Assembly (NCBI RefSeq): GCF_021018805.1
Contig: NW_026960607.1
Coordinates: 126,501 to 190,500 of the forward strand
DNA length: 64,000 nucleotides
Source: Prinia subflava
Lineage: Eukaryota; Chordata; Aves; Passeriformes; Cisticolidae
Reading direction: 5' to 3'
Position numbers and translations under genes: made by a program
Notes under the pieces: generated by a model
Databases searched by the model: none
Seen by the model: only the letters and a program-made list of their open reading frames with translations
Told to the model about the DNA's origin: nothing
In this document: positions 51,815 through 60,603 of the stretch, one piece after another
Numbering within the stretch: position 1 is the stretch's first letter
How the letters are laid out: each line of letters starts with the position of its first letter

Positions 51815-52602
51815 TGAAAAGAACAGGGCATATGCCTTTATTAATATTCAGCTCTTTATTAAAGTGATCAGCTCATTATTAAAATCATCAGCAGGATTGC
51901 AAAGTCCGATCGGAGTTTTCCACACTACTGCAGCCATCTGAAGGAGCAGGTGCTGTCCCAGTGGATGCTGAGTCCTTGTTCCCATAGAAACAGCTGGCAG
52001 TTCTCTCTGGTCGACCATCAGAAGGCAGAGCACTGGCAGTCAGCTCTTTGCCCTCAGGGAAAAGTTTCAAGAGTTTCCCATTCTCTGCATCAGTCAGCTC
52101 AGCTGGCCAGTTCCCATTCCATTCAGGCTCCTCACAGGTCATGGCCAATCTTCAAACCAGGCCAGGAGGTGCATCCACTCCCCGCTCAGCCAGGGCACTA
52201 TCCAATTCTCTTCTGACGAATCCAGCTTCCTGTCCTGGGGTGCAGTTTCCCCAAAAAAAACCTCCCAGGATCCACGGGGGCGGCCCTGCCCTATCTGCAT
52301 ATCCAAATGCATATGCATTTGTCCTGGTCATAGCCGAAGTTACTCTTGCTAAATGAGGTAGTTACAAAGGACAATAGGGCTATCTAGGTGTGGGCAGCTT
52401 CTTTTCACATTTCAATTAGGTAGGGAAAAGTTGTCAGGCAACTTTCCTTCAGGGCAGCTCTCCCTACTCAGATTGTCTGGGGTGTGGGGGGGTGTTACTC
52501 TAGCCAGGAGAGGGTCAGTTGTGGGGTGGTTGTTTTGTTGTTTTGTTGTTTTGTTGTTTTGTTGTTGTTTTGTTTTTTTTTTCTTTTCTTTCGTTCCTAA
52601 CA
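51815..52602 (-). mobile_element. 3' LTR of class I provirus
   Basis: Minus-strand TGTTAGGAACG at 52602 to TTCTTTTCA at 51815. Two AATAAA signals lie in the last 60 bp of the sense strand. The POU palindrome is at 52307-52318. A sense ORF of 86 codons lies within it at 52148-51888. Confidence 0.92.
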
Positions 52603-52604
52603 AA

Positions 52605-52614
52605 TCCCTCCTCT
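52605..52614 (-). promoter_or_regulatory. Polypurine tract of class I provirus
   Basis: The minus strand reads AGAGGAGGGA just before the LTR. It is rather short and interrupted for a PPT. Confidence 0.6.
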
Positions 52615-53008
52615 ATTTCTTTGATCGGGCTGTAGCCCGCATCAACTTGCAGCTTCCTACTGTGTATCCTCTCAGTAGACACTGCTCAAAGAAATTTAGG
52701 AGTTCTCTAGGGGAATTGCCCAGCGAGAGACTGAGCAGATGTGGGAGGGGTGCCTTTAAACTTGTTTTTTTTATCAGGAATTAAGACACACTAGATAACA
52801 ATTTAACTAGGGATAGGTCTCTTGGTCTCTCAATTGTTGTCTACGTAGAAGAGGTGGCAGGTGGTCCTGTTGGGTCTGGTTCGGCATCAGGGGCGGTACT
52901 GGTCCTGTGACTCCGGTAACGTGGGTCTGACTTCTCTCTGGAGTTCGCACTGCGGTATGTGTGGTGAGCAGCACCTGGAAGAGACTTTCATAATTTTCCT
53001 CTTCTTAG
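52615..53008 (-). pseudogene. 3' coding remnant of class I provirus (env end?)
   Basis: On the minus strand a segment reading EENYESLFQVLLTTHTAVRT ends at a stop near 52795. A second, reading FFEQCLLRGYTVGSCK, ends at a TAG next to the PPT. The position suits the env C-terminus, but no immunosuppressive domain, CWLC or transmembrane segment is visible, so the identity is inferred from position only. Confidence 0.4.
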
Positions 53009-54640
53009 TTACAGAATTACAGAATCACTAGGCTGGAAGAGACTTCTAGGATTAAGTCTAACTCTAATTACACGATGTCACTAAGTGCTACATCTACTCT
53101 CTTCTTACACACATCTAGGAATGGTGACTTTACTACTTCTCAAGGCAGAATTTTTTTTTTTTTTTTTTGGCACCGCTGAAGACTGTGTCTTCTTGTTCTA
53201 TCAGTTGCTGCTTGAAGAACAAGACTAACTCTCACTTTACTATAACTACCTTTCAGGGAGTTGTAGTGATAATGTTACTTCTGAATCTCTTTTTCTCTAG
53301 GCTAAACAACTTCAGCTCTTCCAGCTAGTATTTATAGGGCTAGTGTTCTAAGCTTCTCACTAGCTTTGTTGCTTTCTTTTGACAGGCTCAAGCATCTTAA
53401 TGTCTTTTTAAACTGAGGGGCTCAGAACTGGGCACAGTACTCAAGGAGTGGCCTCACCAATGCTATGTGTAAGGAAAGGATGACCTTTCTGCTCCTGCTG
53501 GCCACATTATTCTCAATACAGCCTACGATATTGTTAGCTTTGGCCATCAGGGCATACTGCTGGCTCATATTTAGTTGGTTATCAACTAGCACTTTCAGGT
53601 CTTTTTCTGCTTGGGTACTGTCTAGCTACACTACCTTCAACTTGTAAGGTTGCAGGGGGTTATTGTGGCTAAAATGCAACACCTGGGATTTGGACTTATT
53701 AAACGTTATCTTCTTGGATTTTGCTTATCTATCTAATCATTTTAGGTTTCTCTACAGAGTCTTCTTACTCTCTAACAGATGGACACGTGCTCTCAGCTTA
53801 GTGTCATCTGTAAATTTACTAATGAAGGACTCAATACTTTCATCTGTGTTATTAATAAATATAATAAATAGAACTGGCTTCAGCACAGACTTTTGAGGGA
53901 CACCACTGGTGGCTGGTTGCCTGCTGGATGCAGCACTATTCGTTACTACTCTCTGGGCTTGGGTATCTAGCCAGTTCTTAACTTAGCAAAGAGTGTTCTT
54001 GTATAAGCTGTGGGAAACAGTGTCAAAGACTTTGCTGAAGTCTAAATAGACAACATAAACAACTTTTCATGTATCTGCCAGGCGGGTCACCTGGTCAGAG
54101 AAGGAGGCTAGTGGGGTCGAACACTACTTACTTCTCTTAAGCTCATGCTGGCTGGGTCTGATACTCTGTTTATCTCATCAGTGCTGCACAATAGCTCTCA
54201 GTATAAACTGCTTTATCATCTTACTCGGTACTTTGGTCAGGCTAACTGGCATATAATTACTAGGCTCTTCTCTACTCTTTATGAATGGGAATTACATTGG
54301 CTAGCTCTCAGTCATCTAGAACTTCACTAGTGAGTTGAGACTGTTGGTAGATGATAGAGTGGCTTTGCAAACTTAGCTCTCTTATCTCTTTGGGATGGAT
54401 TTCATGTGAGTGGGCATTCAAGCAAATTACTACTTCTCTGACTACTTTGTTTTTGATAACAGGAGGACTATTCTGTTCTTTAAAAATATCTACTGACTCA
54501 GTATGACCACTGTCTTGAAGACAAGCTGTCTTCTCACTAAAGACAGCAGCAAAACAAAGCATAAAGCACTTCTGCTTTCTCTTTGTCTGCAATTACTAAA
54601 TTTCTTCTTACTTTGAATCATGTTCTAGATTGGCTAGGGG
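53009..54640 (-). mobile_element. CR1 LINE segment inside class I provirus, hypermutated
   Basis: Follows antisense CR1 order over 1.6 kb: tail ACAGAATTACAGAATCACTA, then CTGGGCACAGTACTCAAGG, GTGTCATCTGTAAATTTACT, GGGACACCACTGGTGGC, GTGTCAAAGACTTTGCTGAA and TCATGCTGGCTGGGTCTGA. It covers the 3' UTR and the end of ORF2. Nearly every CC expected from CR1 is CT or TT here (for example CTCTGGGCTTGGGTATCTAG). It is in the same sense as the provirus. Confidence 0.9.
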
Positions 54641-54929
54641 TTCTCTAGCGAGAAACTGCATAGGGTGATTAATTCTAAGTCACTTGTGTTCATTATTTTA
54701 GAGTCAGTCAACTAGTGTAAAGTCTTCTGGCTTAGCAATTTTTCTTTTGCAGGATCAACCTTTTAGACTTCTTTTATTAGGGTAGCTGTTACTGCAACTG
54801 TTTGCAGGCAAGTTGGTTATCTCTTAACTACTGGGTCTAGTAGTTTTGAGAGGTAGACCGTAGACTTTGATTCTCACTATCAGGGATCTATAGTCTCTCA
54901 TGCTTTGCTTTTTTTTTTTTTTTTTTCTT

Positions 54930-55400
54930 GGTCTGAATTTTAGCTGGTGTCTATTAAGGGCATCTTATGGTCTCTTGGGTGTCACAGTCTATTTTTTTTA
55001 TTTTTGCTATCTGGACTATCCGGGCTTCTTCTGGAGTGAACAGAACTATTAGAATAGAGTTTAACTCTCTCTAGAAATAACTATTTGGCCTCAGAAGCTG
55101 GTCTAGCTGGTTAGACATTCCAATGGGGTCTTCTACTAAACCCTCTCTCTTTCTTAGAGTCTTGGGCTTCAGGGGCTGTCAAAGGTGCATTTATAAATTT
55201 TAATCTTTTTAATTAATCTATAGGAACTTTTCTAAGGGGAAAGACCTCCTCTGTTCTTGGTGCTTTGGATTGGGTGTTGTAATCTGTCTCTTCCTCTAAA
55301 ACACCAGGTAGAGGGAGCAGTAGTGGAGACAGGCCAAGAGAAACACTGGGCAGGGGTGGTTCCCACTCCCAAGTGGGGAAGTGAGGGTATCACAATTGGT
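54930..55400 (-). pseudogene. gag: Class I provirus gag capsid remnant
   Basis: On the minus strand near 55230-55270 the frame reads EEVFPLRKVP and then, after a stop, FINAPLTAPEAQ. In a shifted frame near 55110 it reads EDPIGMSNQLDQLLRPN. These are the N-terminal capsid blocks of gammaretroviral Gag. Several stops fit TGG-to-TAG/TGA changes caused by GG editing. Upstream (55480-56150) is probably matrix but I cannot recognise it. Confidence 0.7.
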
Positions 55401-56170
55401 GAAGGGGAACTGTTGGAGAGGTTAAGGAAGAGACTGGAGGTACAGCTGGGGTAGGAGGGAGAGTTTGCATATTTTCACATTTTCATTACTTATAGTTTTC
55501 TAGCCAGCAGGCTGCATAAGATAGTGGTTTTACATCAGGGTCTTCTTGGGCTTAGAGATGTTGGTTTAAGTGGTTACACATTTACTGAATTCAGGTCTTA
55601 CACTATGACCACTCTCTTTGTAATTTTAATCTCAGCTATATTCTTTTACTATAATATGTCATCTTAACTTTATCTGGACTCTTTGTGGTCTTTTAAGGAT
55701 ATTATTGGTCTGACAATTGTTCTAGGGGGATGTTAGGGAGAATCTTCTTTACTGTCCTTTTGGAAGGGTCTGCTTGTTTACTATAACATCATCTCAGTTT
55801 TTAGGCCTTAAAATAAAAGGAAAAACGAAGTACTTTAACAGTGCTTCAATCTAAACTGGAATATTCTGATTGGCAATCTAAACTAAGATAACTAAAGGTT
55901 GTCTGATCTCTCACAACTAAACATCCTGAATCTCTTTGCTGAACTTTAAAGGGTCAGAATCTAATTTCTTGGCAACCCACTTTTGACACTTTTTCGCCTG
56001 TCTCTTTTTAAAACTCTCTCTTGGCTATGACACTTACTACTATGAATCACACCCATTGTTTTCTGCTAAGGGTATCTCTCTTAACTTTTTGACTTAAGTC
56101 TGAACTTCTTTCTAGGCTTTCTAGGCTTGGACCCCTGCTGAGTCTTGTTTGAACTCTCTAACTTCACAAG

Positions 56171-56548
56171 GCTTAGGAGGCTTGAACTCCCTGCCAGGCT
56201 GAGGTCGAACGTCCTGCCGAGCCTCACACCTGAACTCCGGCCAAGCCTCCCTTGCCCCCTAGGCTTAGGAGATTCGAACTCCCTGCCGGGGTGAGGTCGA
56301 ACGTCCTGCCGAGCCTCACACCCAAACTCCGGCCGAGTCCCCTTCGCCTCCCTTTCCTACAAGGGTTAGGAGGCTTGAACTCCCTGCCAGGCTGAGGTCG
56401 AACATCCTGCCGAGCCTCACACCTGAACTCCGGCCAAGCCCCCCTTGCCCCCTAGGCTTAGGAGACTCGAACTCCCTGCTGGGGTGAGGTCGAACGTCCT
56501 GCCGAGCCTCACACCCGAACTCTGGCCGAGTCCCCTTCGCCTCCCTTT
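56171..56548. repeat. 193-bp tandem dimer repeat (two copies)
   Basis: Each period has an A half (about 92 bp, GCTTAGGAGGCTTGAACTCC) and a B half (about 100 bp, GCTTAGGAGATTCGAACTCC). Starts are 56171, 56263, 56364 and 56456. A and B share the TGAGGTCGAACGTCCTGCCG core. The array lies in the proviral leader or start of gag and ends at the edge of the hypermutated block. Confidence 0.9.
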
Positions 56549-56744
56549 TTGTTTATCTGGCTGCTCTTTTTGTTTGCCTTTTTTTGCTCATAAATCTTGC
56601 TTGCCTTCTTGCTTGCCTGTCTGCTTTCTTGTCTGTTTCCTCACCTTTATGCCTGCTTTCCTGCTTGCTAATGATATCTTACTTGCTTGCCCGGATATGC
56701 TTAAACTCTCTTGGGGACAGCCCACCTGCCTCCTGGGACATCAT

Positions 56745-57700
56745 GCCCTATCCTGCCAGGGACTTCCCACTTGCCCTATTAGGGATCTTCCTTGCCTGCC
56801 TGTCAGGGCATCCTGCCCTGCCCGAGACTTTCTACCTGCCCTGCCAGGGACTTTTTCTCACCTGCCTACTGGGGCATCTTGTTTTGCCATGCCGGGGACA
56901 TTACCTTGCACCTGCTCTGCCGGGGATCTTTCCTCGTCTGCCTGATGGGGCATCTTGCCGTGCCAGGGATCCTCTTTCAATTCCCTTCTGGAGCAGCCCT
57001 GCCAGGGACCTCTCACCTGCCCTGCTGAGGATCTTCTCTCATCTGCCTTCTGGAGTAACCCTGCCAGGGGCCTCTCACTTGCCCTGCTGGGGATCTTCTC
57101 TTGCCTGCCTACTGGAGCATCTTGTCTTGTTATGCCAGGGACATTACCTTGCACCTGCTCTGCCGGGGATCATCTCTCGCCTGCCTGATGGGGCATCCTG
57201 CTGTGCCAGGGATCTTCTTTCACTTGCTTTCTGGAGCAGCCCTGCCAGAGACCTCTCACCTGCCCTGCTGGGGATCTCCTCTCACCTGCCTTCTGGAGTA
57301 ACCCTGCCAGGGGCCTCTCACTTGCCCTGCTGGGGATCTTCTCTTGCCTGCCTACTGGAGCATCTTGTCTTGTTATGCCAGGGACATTACCTTGCACCTG
57401 CTCTGCCAGGGATCATCCCTCGCCTGCCTGATGGGGCATCCTGCTGTGCCAGGGATCTTCTTTCACTTGCCTTCTGGAGCAGCCCTGCCAGAGACCTCTC
57501 ACCTGCCCTGCTGGGGTCCTCCTCTCACCTGCCTTCTGGGGCAGCCCTGCCAGGGACATTACCTTCCCTGTTGGGGATCTCCTCTCATCTGCCTTCTGGG
57601 GCAGCCCTGCCAGGGACATTACTTTCCCTGTTGGGGATGTCCTCTCATCTGCCTTCTGGGGCAGCCCTGCCAGGGACCTCTCACCTGCCCTGCTGAGGAT
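56745..57700. repeat. 60-bp minisatellite with ~243-bp higher-order period
   Basis: The basic unit is clearest at 57541, 57601 and 57661 (each GCAGCCCTGCCAGGGAC..., exactly 60 bp apart). Four diverged units form a higher-order unit: CTGATGGGGCATC recurs at 56943, 57187 and 57429 (about 243 bp apart). Both periods are multiples of three, so long ORFs exist on both strands (370 codons on +, 68-98 on -). I regard the + ORF as a by-product. It sits between the splice donor and gag in the provirus. Confidence 0.9.
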
Positions 57701-57709
57701 CTTACCTCA
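57699..57709 (-). promoter_or_regulatory. Candidate splice donor of class I provirus
   Basis: The minus strand reads GTGAG/GTAAGA, about 430 nt after the PBS and just before the minisatellite. Confidence 0.45.
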
Positions 57710-58136
57710 CACCTCAAGAGCCTTTGCACGCTCGATGGGGCCCTCCCCCAAGGAGGCACCTCAGTCACTCTTCTATGCCATTCGCTTCCCGCCCGTTCTC
57801 GGCCGGCACCCTCTCGGGAGACCGGAAACGCGATACTAGGGGGTCCACTTTCGCTCTGGGGGTCCGAGCTGCCGGCCCCCATCTCACTCAAGCACTCATT
57901 CACTCGCCTCCCATTTCCACCACGGATTTATCTCACCCATCTGGCGTTCTTCTGCTTTGCTTGGTCTCACGATGATCCCAGGGCCGATCCAGCGCTGATC
58001 CCAGGGCCGATCCTGCATTCTTCTGTGCTGCTTGGTCCCACGCTGATGCCAAGGTCCGGGGGTAGCCAGCGATTCCCAAGGATCCCTCGAAGCAGATGAT
58101 CGTCTTCTTCGGGGGTGGTCCTTTGTGGGCGTGGCT

Positions 58137-58154
58137 ATCCCGGACGAGCCCCCA
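58137..58154 (-). promoter_or_regulatory. Primer binding site, tRNA-Pro
   Basis: The minus strand reads TGGGGGCTCGTCCGGGAT, two nucleotides after the 5' LTR. This is the classic tRNA-Pro PBS of gammaretroviruses, without a mismatch. Confidence 0.95.
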
Positions 58155-58156
58155 AT

Positions 58157-58934
58157 TGAAAAGAACAGGGCATATGCCTTTATTAATATTCAGCTCTTTA
58201 TTAAAGTGATCAGCTCATTATTAAAATCATCAGCAGGATTGCAAAGTCCGATCGGAGTTTTCCACACTACTGCAGCCATCTGAAGGAGCAGGTGCTGTCC
58301 CAGTGGATGCTGAGTCCTTGTTCCCATAGAAACAGCTGGCAGTTCTCTCTGGTCGACCATCAGAAGGCAGAGCACTGGCAGTCAGCTCTTTGCCCTCAGG
58401 GAAAAGTTTCAAGAGTTTCCCATTCTCTGCATCAGTCAGCTCAGCTGGCCAGTTCCCATTCCATTCAGGCTCCTCACAGGTCATGGCCAATCTTCAAACC
58501 AGGCCAGGAGGTGCATCCACTCCCCGCTCAGCCAGGGCACTATCCAATTCTCTTCTGACGAATCCAGCTTCCTGTCCTGGGGTGCAGTTTCCCCAAAAAA
58601 AACCTCCCAGGATCCACGGGGGCGGCCCTGCCCTATCTGCATATCCAAATGCATATGCATTTGTCCTGGTCATAGCCGAAGTTACTCTTGCTAAATGAGG
58701 TAGTTACAGAGGACAATAGGGCTATCTAGGTGTGGGCAGCTTCTTTTCACATTTCAATTAGGTAGGGAAAAGTTGCCAGGCAACTTTCCTTCAGGGCAGC
58801 TCTCCCTACTCAGATTGTCTGGGGTGTGGGGGGGGTGTTACTCTAGCCAGGAGAGGGTCAGTTGTGGGGTGGTTGTTTTGTTGTTTTGTTGTTGTTGTTT
58901 TTTTTTTTTTTTTTCTTTTCTTTCGTTCCTAACA
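58157..58934 (-). mobile_element. 5' LTR of class I provirus
   Basis: 778 bp, near-identical to 51815-52602. Differences seen include a G/A at 58709, CC versus TC near 58777, the length of a G run near 58830, and the GTT/GTTTT tract at 58873-58917. Confidence 0.92.
58649..58660. promoter_or_regulatory. POU-dimer palindrome ATGCATATGCAT in U3
   Basis: An exact 12-bp match to the MORE-type palindromic Oct-factor element, within a longer 16-bp palindrome AAATGCATATGCATTT. The same 12 bp is at 52307-52318 and 38798-38809. Confidence 0.6.
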
Positions 58935-59559
58935 ACCTGGCTACGCTGCCTGGCCACGAGCCAGAGCTACGTCTGCTTCCTGCCTGAAGGACAGTCATGG
59001 ACGCGATTAAAAAAGAGGGGGGGAGCGAGGCAGCCTGCGAGGCTACCACGGAGACAGCCCCGGCGGCCGTGCCAGACCGAAACCTGCCCAGGCCCCGCTC
59101 CCCGCTCCCCGTCCCCCGTCCGCACCCCCTCCCTGACGAACGCCAGGGATAGAGCCCAGCCGCCAGCTGCAGCCCCACCGGGATCCCACCAGCGACCCCA
59201 GAGCCGCCAAACACTAATTGCTTATGGGGACTCTGACTCTAGCAGTGATGGAGAGTCTTTTGACCCCGGCCCCGAAAAAGATCCAGACTTACTCGCTTCA
59301 AATAGGCATAACAACTGGTTACGGATAAAAAAGAAAGCCCTTAAAGACAGAGACTTTGCCTTTATTTCGCTAATCAATGCCTCTTCAAGTTTCACCAAAT
59401 GGCCAGCTTTTACAGCAAATCATCTCACAGCACGGGACAGCAACGAGCGCAGACATAAATCCTACAGCAGACGCAGCAGCTGACACAGCAACCAGAACCA
59501 ACCTTCAGCTTCCAGCCAGCGCAGGCCCTGCCCGCAGGACCATCTCCGACCATCAGTGC

Positions 59560-59800
59560 AGCCCCCCCAAGAAGTGCAGTAACGCTGTCTAATTGCTCAG
59601 TTTTTGTCTCCCTACAGGAAATCTATGGACTCTTCCCAGGTCCTCTCAAGGGTGGGTGGAAACCGTGAAAGCTATCAAAGCCAACATAGATCACAGGGCC
59701 TGAGGGGAAAGTAGCTATTGTCAGTCCTTTTGTGCTGTCTGCACCGCTAGTTTTGTGGGGGAGAGATGTTCTATCTCAATGGGGAATTTTTATGCAGTCA
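59560..59800 (+). pseudogene. pro: ERVK dUTPase/protease remnant
   Basis: Reads AVTLSNCSVFVSLQEIYGLF (like the core of a retroviral dUTPase) and, after stops, [12 protein letters not shown], which resembles the C-terminal end of betaretroviral protease before RT. The protease active-site region itself is missing, consistent with the deletion inferred in gag. Confidence 0.5.
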
Positions 59801-59804
59801 AATT

Positions 59805-60600
59805 TTGTATAAGGGTCATTGGGGCACGTGACACCCCCAAATTGACTTGGAAATCCTCTGATCCAGTTTGGGTAGACCAATGGCCCATGTCATTAGAAAA
59901 ACTGCGCATAGTACAAGAACTTGTACAGGTACAACTGGAAAAGGGACACATAGTCCCATCTAATAGCCCTTGGAATTCACCCGTGTTTGTAATTAAAAAG
60001 CGGTCTGGGGGGTGGAGGCTGTTGCATGACTTGAGGAAAATAAATTAGGTAATTGAGGGAATGGGGCCCCTACAGCCAGGCCTCCCTTCCCCTTCTATGA
60101 TTCCTAGAAATTGGCATCTAACAGTAATTGATTTAAAGGATTGTTTTTCTGACATTCCGCTGCATCCAGATGATGCACCCAAATTTAGCTTTTCTGTGCC
60201 GAGCATTAATATGCAGGCACCGCTAAATCGATATCATTGGTTATCACTTCCCCAAGGAATGCGAAATAGCCCAATTTTGTGCCAGTGGTACGTGGCAAAA
60301 ACCCTGAGCCTGATACGGGAACGAATGCCTGATGTTCTGTTGTATCATTATATGGATGATATTCTTATCTCTGCAGAAACTGTGGGTTGAGTGGAGGAAG
60401 CAGTGCAGGCTGTCTGCCAAGCTGTTACCTCAGAGGGCCTCACCATTGCTTCTGAAAAGGTTCAAAAGATATCTCCCTGGAAATATTTGGGCCGTCGAAT
60501 AGGCATGCATTCTATTTCTGCACAACCCTTGCAAATTTCAACTGAAATCAACACATTACATGATGCACAAAAACTGCTGGGAACAATAAATTGGGTATGA
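59805..60600 (+). pseudogene. pol: ERVK reverse transcriptase
   Basis: Fingers: [20 protein letters not shown] and [13 protein letters not shown], then a TAG. Palm: LTVIDLKDCFSDIPLHP (first Asp), LPQGMRNSPILCQWYVA and YHYMDDILIS with the YMDD box intact at about 60350. Further stops lie at 60388 and 60598. The thumb reads WKYLGRRI and QKLLGTINWV. RT would copy the viral RNA to DNA; three in-frame stops make this copy inactive. Confidence 0.9.
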
Positions 60601-60603
60601 CCC

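Larger units (their letters stand above)
53009..56150. other. Strand-asymmetric CC-depleted (hypermutated) block
   Basis: Hand counts of overlapping dinucleotides: 53041-53640, CC about 11 and GG about 29; 54061-54600, CC 3 and GG about 28; 55501-56100, CC about 10 and GG about 33. To the right, from 56161, CC is abundant, and the LTRs are also CC-rich. In proviral sense the changes are G to A in GG context, as expected from cytidine deamination of first-strand cDNA at CC. Confidence 0.85.
51815..58934 (-). mobile_element. Class I (gammaretrovirus-like) provirus inserted in ERVK gag, TSD ACCT
   Basis: LTRs 51815-52602 (3') and 58157-58934 (5') are near-identical. ACCT flanks at 51811-51814 and 58935-58938. 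The PBS is tRNA-Pro type. Internally (minus-strand order): leader with two tandem-repeat arrays, gag capsid remnants, a 1.6-kb sense CR1 segment, a short region ending in a stop before the PPT. No RT or integrase is seen. The internal 53.0-56.15 kb has extreme CC depletion on the + strand. By eye the LTRs differ at only a few substitutions in about 780 bp, so the insertion is recent. Confidence 0.92.
51618..59590 (+). pseudogene. gag: ERVK gag, split by the class I provirus and truncated
   Basis: Starts ATGGGACAGG (MGQ, a myristoylation-type N-terminus). The matrix segment has an in-frame TGA at 51726 and runs to 51814, where the minus-strand provirus interrupts it. It continues from 58939 with further stops. 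59030-59280 encodes a Pro/Arg-rich and acidic linker (DSDSSSDGESFDPGPEKDP), and 59290-59590 has mixed frames. Capsid and nucleocapsid are not seen, so a deletion probably joins gag to the protease region. Confidence 0.75.

Noticed and set aside
51950..52356. + strand ORFs of 88 and 102 codons duplicated at 58292-58698
   Set aside because: The duplication is because both copies are LTRs, and these frames are antisense to the LTR.
53161..56150. CC depletion as ordinary CpG decay
   Set aside because: The loss is of CC to CT on one strand only, GG is retained, and the changes are not confined to CpG.
56584..57696. 370-codon + strand ORF as a real repeat protein
   Set aside because: It lies entirely in the leader minisatellite whose periods are multiples of three, antisense to the provirus. 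Openness follows from composition and period.
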